Source: Zygosaccharomyces rouxii (taxonomy: Eukaryota > Ascomycota > Saccharomycetes > Saccharomycetales > Saccharomycetaceae). Taken from it: a stretch of 64,000 bases of DNA. The DNA lies in NCBI RefSeq assembly GCF_000026365.1, contig NC_012996.1, forward strand, positions 868,001 to 932,000, read 5' to 3'. The position numbers and the translations under genes are program-made. Positions 37,177 through 45,679 of this stretch are shown here, one piece after another; within the stretch, counting starts at the first letter, position 1; each line of letters opens with the position of its first letter. A model generated the notes under the pieces. It saw only the letters and a program-made list of their open reading frames with translations. It ran no database searches and had not been told where the DNA came from.

Positions 37177-38127
37177 CTAACTATCTTTTAAGAAATCAAT
37201 CATACACTGCAAGGATTCTTCGGGCTTTTCTACCGTCATATTATGACCAGAATCAATTTCCTTGACGACAGCTCTGGGAAAATGTTTCTTCAGTAAGCTG
37301 TAGTCATCACTTATAGCCAAAGAATGCATAGCTTTCATAAACAGAGCGGGAGAATCAGTAGAAAGCTTAAATAACCCTTCCAAATTATCCTTACCTTGTA
37401 AATCGGGCCAGCCTATGATCTCATCAATAAGATTAGGAAATTCTTCTAATGGTATAGAATATTCGATGTAGGGATCTTGACCTGCTGTTGGCGGTTCGGC
37501 ATTTCTCTTCACACTGTAAAATCCATTAGCAAAATACAAAGAGGGATCTCCATTGTTTGTAGCATTAGCAGGTAAACCTTGGAATAATTTTAGCAGTTTC
37601 TTTTTCCAATTTTTAGAGCCTTTTTCAATCTTAATTTCCTGATTTATAATCTTGGTAATGAGCTCGTAATTTTCGACAAGAACAGAATCCACAGCTACAG
37701 TTTCATAAGGTGGAGCGTCAATTGCTATACATTTAGAGGCATTGATTTGTGAACATAGAGTTGCTAAAAGGGCTACTTTGGCACCTAAAGAAAATCCAAT
37801 TAACTGTACAGGTCTCTTATCACCAATGTGCTTCTTGATGAAATGAATCACATCCTTGGTAAAACTAACATAGTTAAAGGGTTGGGCAATTGGTGAATCC
37901 CCATGGTTTCTCAGATCGACAGAATATACATCAGTGTTTAAAGCATTTGCTAGGGGTTTACTGAAAGGTCTGAAAAGTCTACGTGATCCAAATATCCCGT
38001 GAATGTTAATGATCGCAGGCCTAGAATTCACAACGTGGCTGACGGGGTTAGGTGGTGGTTGATGGTGAAATGCCAAGTCCACAATCGACTTAAGGGGTAT
38101 TTTCCCGTGATGTAGAAACCGCTTCAT
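37177..38127 (-). CDS. EAT1: Eat1-like mitochondrial alpha/beta hydrolase (YGR015C orthologue)
   Basis: The 316-aa protein (S. cerevisiae YGR015C 328) begins with a basic, His-rich presequence (MKRFLHHGKIPLKSIVDLAF) suited to mitochondrial import. The alpha/beta-hydrolase core has the oxyanion motif IHGIFGSRRL (about residues 43-52) and DLRNHGDSP (about 75-83). The nucleophile elbow GFSLGAK follows (about 110), and the catalytic His is in DSGHNMTVEKPEES near residue 293. Family knowledge: YGR015C is annotated as ethanol acetyltransferase Eat1, using acetyl-CoA and ethanol with hydrolase side activity. The related Imo32 is the alternative; position between MSB2 and YGR016W supports EAT1. Confidence 0.88.
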   Translation of the reverse strand: MKRFLHHGKIPLKSIVDLAFHHQPPPNPVSHVVNSRPAIINIHGIFGSRRLFRPFSKPLANALNTDVYSVDLRNHGDSPIAQPFNYVSFTKDVIHFIKKHIGDKRPVQLIGFSLGAKVALLATLCSQINASKCIAIDAPPYETVAVDSVLVENYELITKIINQEIKIEKGSKNWKKKLLKLFQGLPANATNNGDPSLYFANGFYSVKRNAEPPTAGQDPYIEYSIPLEEFPNLIDEIIGWPDLQGKDNLEGLFKLSTDSPALFMKAMHSLAISDDYSLLKKHFPRAVVKEIDSGHNMTVEKPEESLQCMIDFLKDS

Positions 38128-38293
38128 GTATAGTGCTTCTCGAGCAGATATACTATGTGTTTAGTTTTTGGGTAGTATTTTTCTTGTTGTTGTCCCCTAC
38201 TCTTGAAATGTTTCTTCCATTCCCACTATAGGTCGAAACAGAACAGATGATTGATATCGACCAAGCCGTAAGTCCCCGAATTCCCCAAAGGAT

Positions 38294-38842
38294 ATGCCTG
38301 AATTAAAACGAATCCATAGGTCTGTTATGGATCCTGATAACAATACTGACGATGGTGAAGATGCTATCCCCATGCAACCCTTGGATATCGATGAGCAGGA
38401 AGATTTGATCCAACAGTTAGAGAAGGGAAACTCAAAGAGGAATCACCTTTATGTAAATGTTCTTACAGGAATTTATGCCATCTGTGGGCTTTCCTTTCTG
38501 TGTCAGACCAGAAAGTCTCTAGGTAAAGAATTTTGGGTTTATGGATTGGGTTGTATATCTATGGCGCTTTCCATCGTCAGCGTAAGGTATGAAATAGTAA
38601 CCGATTTCCAAGTATTCATGACATCTCAAGTGCAGATGAACAACATTGCTCTCCAAAGATTTAATGTCGCGGTCTTAGTATTAGTAGAGTGGTTAGCGCT
38701 TACAGAATTACCGTTAGGAATGGTTTCTCAAATTCCCTTGTTTCTATTCTTCGTATCTATTCTAACAAAGAGATGGGTTAGATCAATGGAAAACGAAATA
38801 ACTAGCTTGCGTGGTTTGAAATATAAGTATAAGAGCGCTTAA
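38294..38842 (+). CDS. YGR016W-like membrane protein of unknown function
   Basis: The 182-aa protein (S. cerevisiae YGR016W 190) has an acidic N-terminus and hydrophobic segments near residues 55-72, 82-98 and 130-156 (VLTGIYAICGLSFLC, VYGLGCISMALSIVSV, VAVLVLVEWLALTELPLGMV), so it is probably an integral membrane protein with three or four helices. It has no signal peptide. Function is unknown. The gene is divergent from EAT1. Its stop codon shares TTAA with the convergent REC102 stop, a 4-bp overlap. Confidence 0.85.
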   Translation: MPELKRIHRSVMDPDNNTDDGEDAIPMQPLDIDEQEDLIQQLEKGNSKRNHLYVNVLTGIYAICGLSFLCQTRKSLGKEFWVYGLGCISMALSIVSVRYEIVTDFQVFMTSQVQMNNIALQRFNVAVLVLVEWLALTELPLGMVSQIPLFLFFVSILTKRWVRSMENEITSLRGLKYKYKSA

Positions 38843-39757
38843 TCGAGCGGTTGTTTCAAAATTTGGAAATCTATTCTTGAGGTTCGCCTCTTTGGCCTCA
38901 ACAATTGGCATGCCGTTGTAGCAGTTCTTTCACCAGCGATCAATTGTACTGTAATTGGTATTAATGCTGAAGAATATACCAAGCTGTAAGATATGGGGCC
39001 TATATCTGTCTCTTGCGATTTGAATCTGTTTCTAGCGATCGTGGAGAACACCATGGGAAACTGAAATTCCAATTGGGATACAATCAAAGATGCCAGGTAC
39101 TCGTTAAGTTGAGACACCACATCTACTGGACTCCACAGATGAGGACAATGATGGAAATCTGCATCGATTTTCAAATCAGTACAGTGAGCCACGATAGGGA
39201 GTTTAATGTGAGGTCTAAATTCTATAGGTTTAGCAAGTAATGTGGTCATTTTATTTGGATTCCATATCTTGCAATTAAGATCCAACTGTATGCAACTATT
39301 GTCATAGTTCCCATAACATTCTAATTGGTAAAGCAGTTGATCATGCCAGAAATGTTTGCTGTTTTGAAATGATTCTACTAGAAACTTCAATTCATTGGAG
39401 TCCAACAATTCACCGTTCCGATGGAAAGTAATGAAAAGCTGGAAATCTGTTAGTATCTACTTTGAAGTGATAGTGCACTAAACATTGGGCACAAATACAT
39501 ACTCGTAAAGGTGTTGGTGGCATCGGCGGCAATACTAGCACTCTTCCCTCAACGAATTCCTCGTGAGAACAAGAGATGTTAGCTTGAGATTTCCACTTAG
39601 AAATCAACTGATGCTTAATTCTACTATGCAAATATACAGGTTCAAACCTGAATAACATAGCTCTCCTTTTTTTTTTTTTCTTTCTTGGATACTTAGTAGT
39701 GAATGTTGTAAAAGCTACCGGTTCTTTCACAGACGAAGCGCTTAAATGATAACCCAT
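38839..39757 (-). CDS. REC102: Rec102, meiotic double-strand-break protein (two exons)
   Basis: Two ORFs in different frames join through a 64-nt intron. Exon 1 is 39757-39503 (85 codons) and exon 2 is 39438-38839, giving 284 aa. If translation starts at the internal ATG at 39658, the product is 251 aa (S. cerevisiae 264), which fits better; the first 33 residues carry a poly-Lys run. The C-terminal half contains NEYLASLIVSQLEFQFPMVF, strongly matching yeast Rec102. Family knowledge: Rec102 with Rec104 forms the Topo VIB-like partner of Spo11 and is meiosis-specific. Only 22 bp separate the upstream ATG from RBG2, so the promoter must lie in RBG2's 3' coding end. Confidence 0.9.
39439..39502 (-). 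other. REC102 spliceosomal intron
   Basis: Read on the minus strand, the 5' site is GTATGT (39502-39497), the branch site TACTAAC (39455-39449) and the 3' site CAG (39441-39439). Both exon boundaries are phase 0, so splicing restores one frame. The branch A to 3' AG distance is only 11 nt, near the short limit for yeast. S. cerevisiae REC102 also has one intron. Confidence 0.92.
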
Positions 39758-39779
39758 AGTACAGATGATATATACTTAT

Positions 39780-40892
39780 CTATTTAGTGAACAAAGAAAC
39801 AACGTCTTCGTCATGAATTTTGTGATTTAGACCACATTTCTGTGGTGAATGCTTAGCGGATGACCCCCAAATCAATGCGTACTTGAATTGATCTTTGAAA
39901 TCTCTGTGAATGCTATGACATAGATCACCCACAGTAGAATTGTTTCTAACGACCAATGGATCTGAGAAATCCGGTTTCACCCCACGTTTCTTGGTAAATA
40001 CACGACTCAAATTCAATTGATACCATATTTCCTCCACGACGTCTTCCATACCTAAATCCATTTCACACGACATAACTACGGTATTTGGTTGCCTAGCTAA
40101 ACGATCCACTTCCTCTAAAGATACCGAATCGATTTTGTTAAACACATAGAGACATCTGATGTAATTTCTATGTTGGTCGTTAATGATATCGATAAAATCG
40201 TCAATGGTACACTTGTCATCTCTAACCAACACATCAGCATTATGAATACGATAATCCTTTAGAATCATTTTAATGGAATCTTCAGTCAGAGTCGTCTTAC
40301 TGGGGGAAGTGAAAGTAACTTTAACACCACCGGTATCCTTCTTTTTGAATGAGATATTTGGCTTCTCTTTATTGAGACGAATTCCCACGGCTTCTAATTC
40401 CTTTTCCAGCGAAGCTCTCTGATGTTCACTTTTAGTTGCATCCAAAATCATAACGACTAAATCAGCAGTACGTGCTGTAGCCACCACTTGTCTACCTCTA
40501 CCTTTACCTTGAGATGCACCATAAATAATACCCGGTAAATCGACAACTTGGATTTCTGCACCTTGATATCTAAGTACACCTGGGACAGATGTCAATGTGG
40601 TAAATGCATAGTGTGCAATCTCGGATTTAGTAGTGGTAACTTTACCCAATAATGATGACTTACCAACGGATGGATATCCAATCAAAACGACACGGGCATC
40701 ACCACTTTTAGCGACTTCAAAACCTTGTCCGCCACCACCACCTGAGTTTGCCTCATCTGCTAACAACTGTTGACGAAGACGTGCTAATTTACCCTTTAAT
40801 AGACCCAAATGGTATTCGGTTGCTTTATTCTTCTGAGTACGAGCCATTTCATCTTCAATGGCTTTAATCCTTTCAGTAATTCCCATAGCCAT
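39780..40892 (-). CDS. RBG2: Rbg2, DRG-family GTPase
   Basis: The 370-aa protein matches S. cerevisiae Rbg2 (368 aa) rather than Rbg1: it has [20 protein letters not shown] and [17 protein letters not shown]. GTPase motifs are G1 GYPSVGKSS (about residue 73), G3 DLPG (about 118) and G4 NKID (about 249); a TGS domain forms the C-terminus. An ATG two codons downstream (40886) gives [10 protein letters not shown] and may be the true start by comparison with Rbg2. Family knowledge: Rbg2 binds Gir2 and associates with translating ribosomes. RBG2 is YGR173W in S. cerevisiae, so this is a synteny break next to REC102. Confidence 0.97.
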   Translation of the reverse strand: MAMGITERIKAIEDEMARTQKNKATEYHLGLLKGKLARLRQQLLADEANSGGGGGQGFEVAKSGDARVVLIGYPSVGKSSLLGKVTTTKSEIAHYAFTTLTSVPGVLRYQGAEIQVVDLPGIIYGASQGKGRGRQVVATARTADLVVMILDATKSEHQRASLEKELEAVGIRLNKEKPNISFKKKDTGGVKVTFTSPSKTTLTEDSIKMILKDYRIHNADVLVRDDKCTIDDFIDIINDQHRNYIRCLYVFNKIDSVSLEEVDRLARQPNTVVMSCEMDLGMEDVVEEIWYQLNLSRVFTKKRGVKPDFSDPLVVRNNSTVGDLCHSIHRDFKDQFKYALIWGSSAKHSPQKCGLNHKIHDEDVVSLFTK

Positions 40893-41109
40893 CTTGAAAG
40901 GTTGTTACGAGAACGGGTGGAGATCTAAGGTGGGATTACAGAAAGCAGTAAAATAGGTTTTTAGGTGATTTTATGAGTTAGATAGTATGCAGTACTCAAT
41001 GCGATGAGGTTGATTTTATTCGTATTACAATTTTTTTTCAGTTACAGAACATGACTGCATCGTAGCACTGTCACACTAACTTGATCTCCTTCTTCCAGAA
41101 GCTTTATAA

Positions 41110-41191
41110 GACAATTTGGCCGAGTGGTTAAGGCGAAAGATTAGAAATCTTTTGGGCTCTGCCCGCGCAGGTTCGAATCCTGCAGTTGTCG
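41110..41191 (+). tRNA. tRNA-Ser(AGA)
   Basis: This 82-nt class II tRNA has A box TGGCCGAGTGG and B box GGTTCGAATCC. The anticodon loop carries AGA within AAAGATTAGAAATCTTT, and the long variable arm is GGGC-TCT-GCCC. The acceptor is GACAATT/AGTTGTC with one wobble, discriminator G. It closely matches yeast tS(AGA). There is no intron. It lies at the junction between two synteny blocks. Confidence 0.97.
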
Positions 41192-41194
41192 TTA

Positions 41195-41201
41195 TTTTTT
41201 T
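41195..41201 (+). terminator. RNA polymerase III terminator of tRNA-Ser(AGA)
   Basis: Seven consecutive T residues start four bases after the tRNA end. Confidence 0.85.
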
Positions 41202-41991
41202 AATGCTAGCATTACATCTGTGCAACTCCTGATCATACTTAAATGCAAGAACTGCATTTAATGCTAATTCATGGTCCATCATGGAAACATTTCAACATTT
41301 CCAACAAACACGTTAAAATGATCCTCCTCGACGTTTTAAACAATGCACCTGGCCAATTCACCACTTAGATGGAAAAAGCAACTCTGCTTCCTTACCAATT
41401 CGTTAGTCCTAATCTTCAATCCATTCCCTGTGAAACCATATTCAAGCATTCTAACGATACATTTTCATTCATCTGCACACACACACACACACACACACAT
41501 GTATGCACTGCAAAGTAGAAACCTGCCAACCTTGAGGCCAAGTAAACCCTGTACAAGAGCTCTAACATCACATCCAAATGATAGCCTTAACCTCCAAATT
41601 TCTAAAAACCCTAAAATTGAATTGAAGAACAAAATGTGATGAACAAAGAAAAGTGCAGTAGCACTAGCACACTCTTGAAGCAACAAACCTTGTAACCTTT
41701 GGCTCAAACACGCTTGGGTACGTCCTTTAAATCCTGGTAAACTGCATGAGAAGTCTACCTTCCTCTAATATACCACAACCCATTGGAATAAGCCAATATA
41801 ACTTGAAACCAATTGACGCTATTGATAGATCAATTGACCTCTATAAGACACTTTTATCTTCATCTTGACCTATCATGTGACGACCTTACAAGCTCTGGAT
41901 TGCACCTTGAACTTGATGGACTTCTAACATAATTCAACTTCGAGCGTTGTTGCAAAGGTGAAAAACCATCAGGAGGAGGATCACCATCACC
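41202..41991. other. Gene-free region between tRNA-Ser(AGA) and CIR1
   Basis: These 790 bases are the second-longest gap in the window without a protein gene that carries no recognisable element beyond simple repeats. ORFs on both strands are interrupted and look random. No LTR or transposon remnant is visible, although the position (tRNA flank, rearrangement junction) would suit one. A CATGTGA E-box-like site lies near 41874. Confidence 0.5.
41476..41499. repeat. (CA)12 microsatellite
   Basis: Twelve uninterrupted CA dinucleotides, intergenic. Confidence 0.97.
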
Positions 41992-42771
41992 ATGTCTAGC
42001 AAGGGTCTACGTATTTTAGTTCCAGTTAAGAGGGTTATCGATTACCAAATCAGACCAAGAGTTAACAAGACCAAGACTGCCATTGAAACTACAGGTGTCA
42101 AATTTAGTATTAATCCGTTTGACGATATTGCATTAGAGGAGGCATTACGTATCAAGGAGAAGAAAAAGGCTACTGTGGATGCAATTCATGCTATTTCCAT
42201 AGGACCATCCAAGTCTCAAGACATTTTGCGTAACTGTTTGGCTAAAGGTGCCGATACTTCGACATTGGTGGATGCCGGTAGTCAAGAATTAGAACCACTA
42301 GCTGTTGCCAAAATACTTAAACAAGTTGTGGAAAAGCAGGGTTCCAATTTAGTTATCTTGGGTAAGCAAGCCATTGATGACGATAACAACAATACCGGTC
42401 AAATGTTGGCAGGTATGTTAAACTGGCCTCAGGCAACAAACGCTGCTAACGTTGAATTTGAAAATGGCGGTGACAGAATTAAGATTACAAGAGAAGTTGA
42501 TGGTGGTGAAGAAATCGTCAGTGCTCCTCTGCCACTCGTGATTACTACAGATCTACGTCTAAACCAACCTCGTTATGTAGGTCTTCAGAATTTGATGAAG
42601 GCCAAGAAGAAACCAATGGATAAGTTGAAGCTAAAGGATTTCGCGGATTTGGATTTGGAATCACGTTTGAAACTGTTGCAAGTTGTGGAACCTGAACCAC
42701 GTTCTCCAGGTATCAAGGTTGGTTCTGTTGATGAATTGGTTCAAAACCTAAAGGATGCTAAAGCCATTTAA
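41992..42771 (+). CDS. CIR1: Cir1, electron transfer flavoprotein beta subunit
   Basis: The 259-aa protein (S. cerevisiae Cir1 261) starts LRILVPVKRVIDYQIRPRVN and contains NPFDDIALEEALRIKE, VILGKQAIDDDNNNTGQMLA and the ETF-beta signature VDGGEEIVSAPLPLVITTDLR (shown in part), ending in the LKDFADLDL segment. Family knowledge: ETF-beta pairs with ETF-alpha (Aim45) in the mitochondrial matrix and passes electrons from flavin dehydrogenases to Cir2. It has no long N-terminal presequence, as is usual for this subunit. It converges with MVB12 (27-bp gap), matching YGR207C and YGR206W. Confidence 0.95.
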   Translation: MSSKGLRILVPVKRVIDYQIRPRVNKTKTAIETTGVKFSINPFDDIALEEALRIKEKKKATVDAIHAISIGPSKSQDILRNCLAKGADTSTLVDAGSQELEPLAVAKILKQVVEKQGSNLVILGKQAIDDDNNNTGQMLAGMLNWPQATNAANVEFENGGDRIKITREVDGGEEIVSAPLPLVITTDLRLNQPRYVGLQNLMKAKKKPMDKLKLKDFADLDLESRLKLLQVVEPEPRSPGIKVGSVDELVQNLKDAKAI

Positions 42772-42798
42772 AGTCGTGTGTATATATGATATAAGTAC

Positions 42799-43092
42799 CT
42801 ATTCCCTACGAGAAGGTGAGAGCATTGTCATTGCCATGCCAGGAGGTTTTTTGCTTAGACACTGACTCACATACCAACTCTCAAACTGTTGTGAACGTTT
42901 ATCGTGCAATTCAGCTAATTGTACCAATTGATCACATTCATTGTACCAGGGGCCAAACATTTGACTTGCAGGTTGTAATGGCTGAAGCTTAATCTGAGGG
43001 ATGTGCAATCGAGGTGGCACCTCGTGGGGAAATTTTGAGCCCCGAGAATTAACCAATGGTCTATTTCTTAGCGTTTCTTCTACCAAATCCAT
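42799..43092 (-). CDS. MVB12: Mvb12, ESCRT-I subunit
   Basis: The 97-aa protein (S. cerevisiae 101) aligns over its length with Mvb12: PHEVPPRLHIPQIKL, the GPWYNECDQL motif and the C-terminal FESWYVSQCLSKKPPG followed by LSPSRRE. Family knowledge: Mvb12 stabilises ESCRT-I (Vps23-Vps28-Vps37) for cargo sorting into multivesicular bodies at endosomes. It is divergent from BNA1 across 85 bp. Confidence 0.93.
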   Translation of the reverse strand: MDLVEETLRNRPLVNSRGSKFPHEVPPRLHIPQIKLQPLQPASQMFGPWYNECDQLVQLAELHDKRSQQFESWYVSQCLSKKPPGMAMTMLSPSRRE

Positions 43093-43177
43093 CTTGCACT
43101 GGATCCGTTATCTAAAGTATGTGTGACTAAGCTCTTACAACTCACAACCACTTCTTAATCACAGAAGACCACACAAA

Positions 43178-43708
43178 ATGTTGAATACGACTCCTATCAA
43201 TCTTGATCAATGGTTAAAAGAGAATTCACACCTTTTACAACCACCGGTTAACAATTTCTGTCTTCACAGAGGTGGGTTTACGGTGATGATTGTGGGTGGA
43301 CCCAATGAACGTACAGATTATCACATCAATCCAACACCAGAGTATTTCCTTCAGAAGAAGGGCCATATGACTTTGAGGGTTGTTGATGAATCCTCTGAAG
43401 GTGACGATCGTTTTAAAGATATTAGGATTGATGAAGGTAGTTCTTACTTGTTACCAGGTAATACACCTCACAGTCCAGTTAGATATGCCAATACCGTGGG
43501 GATAGTCGTGGAACAAGACAGACCTGAAGGATCTCATGATAAGATGAGATGGTACTGTTCCAAATGTAGATCTATTGTACATGAAATTGAACTACAGATG
43601 CTTGATTTAGGTACCCAAGTCAAAGAGGGTATTCTAAGCTTTGAAAGCGATGTGAGCAAAAGGACTTGTAATAAATGTGGGACTCTAAACTATGCCAGAC
43701 CAGTTTAG
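43178..43708 (+). CDS. BNA1: Bna1, 3-hydroxyanthranilate 3,4-dioxygenase
   Basis: The 176-aa protein (S. cerevisiae 177) starts [20 protein letters not shown]. The cupin core includes [19 protein letters not shown], with the metal-binding His and Glu, and [11 protein letters not shown], with the second His. A C-terminal rubredoxin-like zinc site is formed by CSKC and CNKC. Reaction: 3-hydroxyanthranilate plus O2 gives aminocarboxymuconate semialdehyde, in de novo NAD synthesis from tryptophan. It lies beside MDE1, as YJR025C and YJR024C do. Confidence 0.97.
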   Translation: MLNTTPINLDQWLKENSHLLQPPVNNFCLHRGGFTVMIVGGPNERTDYHINPTPEYFLQKKGHMTLRVVDESSEGDDRFKDIRIDEGSSYLLPGNTPHSPVRYANTVGIVVEQDRPEGSHDKMRWYCSKCRSIVHEIELQMLDLGTQVKEGILSFESDVSKRTCNKCGTLNYARPV

Positions 43709-43836
43709 TTGAATCCATTGCGTATTTAATTTGGATATATTCTTGACATTTGCCAAGAACCTGCCTATTTAGCTGCCGTAAATCAATTGTAATTCGAACT
43801 ACAACAACTCTTTCACAAGATCGCCCACATGCAAGG

Positions 43837-44568
43837 ATGCCTACAGACGCTGATTATTTAATCGATTCTCAAGACCCTCGTCATCCAGCAAATTTGATCT
43901 GTACACTATGCAAGCAGTTCTTTGATTTCAATTGGTGTACTGGTACTGGTGGTGGTATATCCATCAAGCATCCACAGACTGGGCATCTTTATGTAGCTCC
44001 CTCAGGTGTGCAAAAGGAGCAGATGAAACCTCATGATATGTTTGTTGTTGATGGCAAGAGCTATGAGTATTTGAGGATCCCACCAGGTTTGAAACCAAGC
44101 GCTTGTACACCACTTTTCAATGCATGCTACAAGTACAAATCTGCTGGTGCTATTGTTCATACCCATTCTTTAAATGCTGTGACATGTTCACTAATATTTG
44201 GCCAAGAGTTTAGAATTAGAGGTGTGGAACAGATTAAGGCAATCCCAAGTGATCGTAAAGATCCCAGCACGGGTAAAGTATTAAATCTAAACTGGGACGA
44301 TACATGTGTTATTCCAATCATTGAAAATAGACCACATGAGGACCAGTTAGAGGATCCATTAATGGAAACTTTTGAGAAATATCCTCATGCATGTGCAGTA
44401 ATAGTTAGACGCCATGGTATATTCGTCTGGGGTCCTACTATAGAGAAGGCTAAAGTCATCAATGAAGCGCTTGATTATTTAATGGAATTAGCAGTAAAAA
44501 TGCACCAGTTGGGTATTCCACCCGACTGTAGTGTGGGTCAGGAATCTAAATACATATCAAAGCATTAA
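43837..44568 (+). CDS. MDE1: Mde1, methylthioribulose-1-phosphate dehydratase
   Basis: The ATG at 43837 ([17 protein letters not shown]) matches the S. cerevisiae start, giving 243 aa (yeast 244); the frame extends to a TTG at 43750, rejected. This class II aldolase/adducin fold has [11 protein letters not shown], the zinc motif HTHSLNAV and [14 protein letters not shown]. Reaction: dehydration of methylthioribulose-1-phosphate in the methionine salvage pathway. An out-of-frame ATG at 43829, 8 bases before the start, opens a 10-codon ORF overlapping the start; if transcribed it could lower initiation. Confidence 0.96.
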   Translation: MPTDADYLIDSQDPRHPANLICTLCKQFFDFNWCTGTGGGISIKHPQTGHLYVAPSGVQKEQMKPHDMFVVDGKSYEYLRIPPGLKPSACTPLFNACYKYKSAGAIVHTHSLNAVTCSLIFGQEFRIRGVEQIKAIPSDRKDPSTGKVLNLNWDDTCVIPIIENRPHEDQLEDPLMETFEKYPHACAVIVRRHGIFVWGPTIEKAKVINEALDYLMELAVKMHQLGIPPDCSVGQESKYISKH

Positions 44569-44592
44569 AAGGCCTACGTAGATGTCTTTACG

Positions 44593-44904
44593 TTAATGTC
44601 TATACAACTTTCTTTGACCGACTTTCTCCCATATCAGATGCTCATTAGGGATCTTATTCTTTGTATCCTTGAGTGGATCAACAGTACCAGTTGGTGCATC
44701 ATCTATAGGTCCCATAGCTACTATTTCACTACCACGAACTGCCTGAGCCATCGCCATTGGCCTCAGCGTACATCTATCTACAACATCACTTATAACAACG
44801 TTCGTATTCTTATCAAATCCTTCTAAAGTAGCCACTATACAATCACCAGCTGTTGTGATTACCAGGACCCGCCTGTGCAAGTAGTCTTTGAGTAGTGGTG
44901 ACAT
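44593..44904 (-). CDS. LSM8: Lsm8, U6 snRNA-binding Sm-like protein
   Basis: The 103-aa protein (S. cerevisiae 109) has the Sm1 motif (LVITTAGDCIVATLEGFDKNTN, truncated here to LVITTAGDCIVATLEGFD) and a Sm2 motif near RGSEIVAMG. Family knowledge: Lsm8 defines the nuclear Lsm2-8 ring that binds the U6 3' end. It converges with MDE1 (24-bp gap) and is divergent from REC107 with only 98 bp between start codons. Confidence 0.94.
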   Translation of the reverse strand: MSPLLKDYLHRRVLVITTAGDCIVATLEGFDKNTNVVISDVVDRCTLRPMAMAQAVRGSEIVAMGPIDDAPTGTVDPLKDTKNKIPNEHLIWEKVGQRKLYRH

Positions 44905-45002
44905 GGGATTCTTGGGGATGTTTTAAGACTAAGGTTAACTTTAACATACTTGCACAACTTCAACTCACTTATAACGCGGCAAAGAATAAGACCAAAGTTA
45001 CT

Positions 45003-45668
45003 ATGAGATCTGAACTCTCAACAGATGTGTCATCAAGAATATCATCACCAGTAAGAACTTCACCTGAAGCTAAGTTGTGTGAAGCTGATAAGCAAATTCT
45101 TGAATGGGCAGGTAGATTAGAGATGGAAAGCGTTGACCTTAGGGAACAGTCATCACAATTGCTAAAAGAGTTGCATAAGAGTGGTCATAAGATGAGCGAA
45201 CTGGTAAAGCAATTGGAATTTGTTCGCAATGGTAATTTAACCCAATTGGTGAACGGTTAGTGGATAGAATTGAAATACCCTTGGCGGAAGGCCGAATTGC
45301 AGGACTTAATACTAACTTCAGCAGAATTACGCAAGTGTATGGAATCACAATCTCAGATTCAATCGGTTTGGGACCAAAGGTTCCAAGAACAGTCGTTTCA
45401 AGCTCAAAATAACCAAAAGATTTTACAAGAATTGATATTTAGAATGTCCAAACAGCTGGAAGATCAACACGAAGTAATAACATCGATGTCCAAGGATATA
45501 AACGAAATGCAGACCCAGCAGATTCGAATAGAATCTAAAATTGATACCAAGAGGGACGATTGCAAAGTTTCTTCACTCTCCAAACGTATTCAAAAACGCA
45601 GAGATCTAGAATGCAGAACGATTATTCCATGGGAGGAAGTTGATCTAGATATGTACTCAGAGTTATAA
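45003..45668 (+). CDS. REC107: Rec107/Mer2, meiotic double-strand-break protein (two exons)
   Basis: Exon 1 starts at ATG 45003 and contains EADKQILEWAGRLEMESVDLR, recognisable as Mer2 (S. cerevisiae EESDKQILEWAGKLELES). Exon 2 ends with RTIIPWEEVDLDMYSEL, matching the yeast C-terminus. The two parts are in different frames and need an intron (see next entry). The product is about 183 aa, shorter than the 314 aa of S. cerevisiae, mostly in the disordered parts; the middle is coiled coil. Family knowledge: Mer2 is phosphorylated by CDK/DDK, condenses on chromosome axes and recruits the Spo11 machinery. It converges with TDA10 (11-bp gap). Confidence 0.88.
45222..45335 (+). other. REC107 intron with Mer1 enhancer motif (boundaries provisional)
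   Basis: A perfect branch site TACTAAC lies at 45310-45316 and a Mer1 enhancer (AYACCCUY) as ATACCCTT at 45275-45282. Two boundary pairs keep the frame. One is 5' GTTCGC at 45222 with 3' AAG ending 45335 (phase 0). The other is 5' GTAATT at 45232 with 3' CAG ending 45321 or 45324. The first 5' site resembles the atypical GUUCGU of S. cerevisiae MER2 and gives an acceptable branch-to-AG distance (20 nt). No GTATGT is present in either case. Confidence 0.75.
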
Positions 45669-45679
45669 AAATCAAAATC

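Noticed and set aside
38839..39757. Frameshifted pseudogene or two separate minus-strand genes
   Set aside because: GTATGT, TACTAAC and CAG with phase-0 junctions, plus Rec102 similarity on both sides, show an intron.
41202..41475. LTR or transposon remnant next to the tRNA genes
   Set aside because: No terminal repeats, TG...CA ends or target-site duplications were found near either tRNA.
41343..41639. 98-codon ORF over the CA repeat
   Set aside because: It is carried by the microsatellite (Thr-His run) and has no conserved features; an antisense ORF of similar quality overlaps it.
41635..41760. C/D-box snoRNA suggested by GTGATGA
   Set aside because: No D box (CTGA) at a proper distance and no terminal stem.
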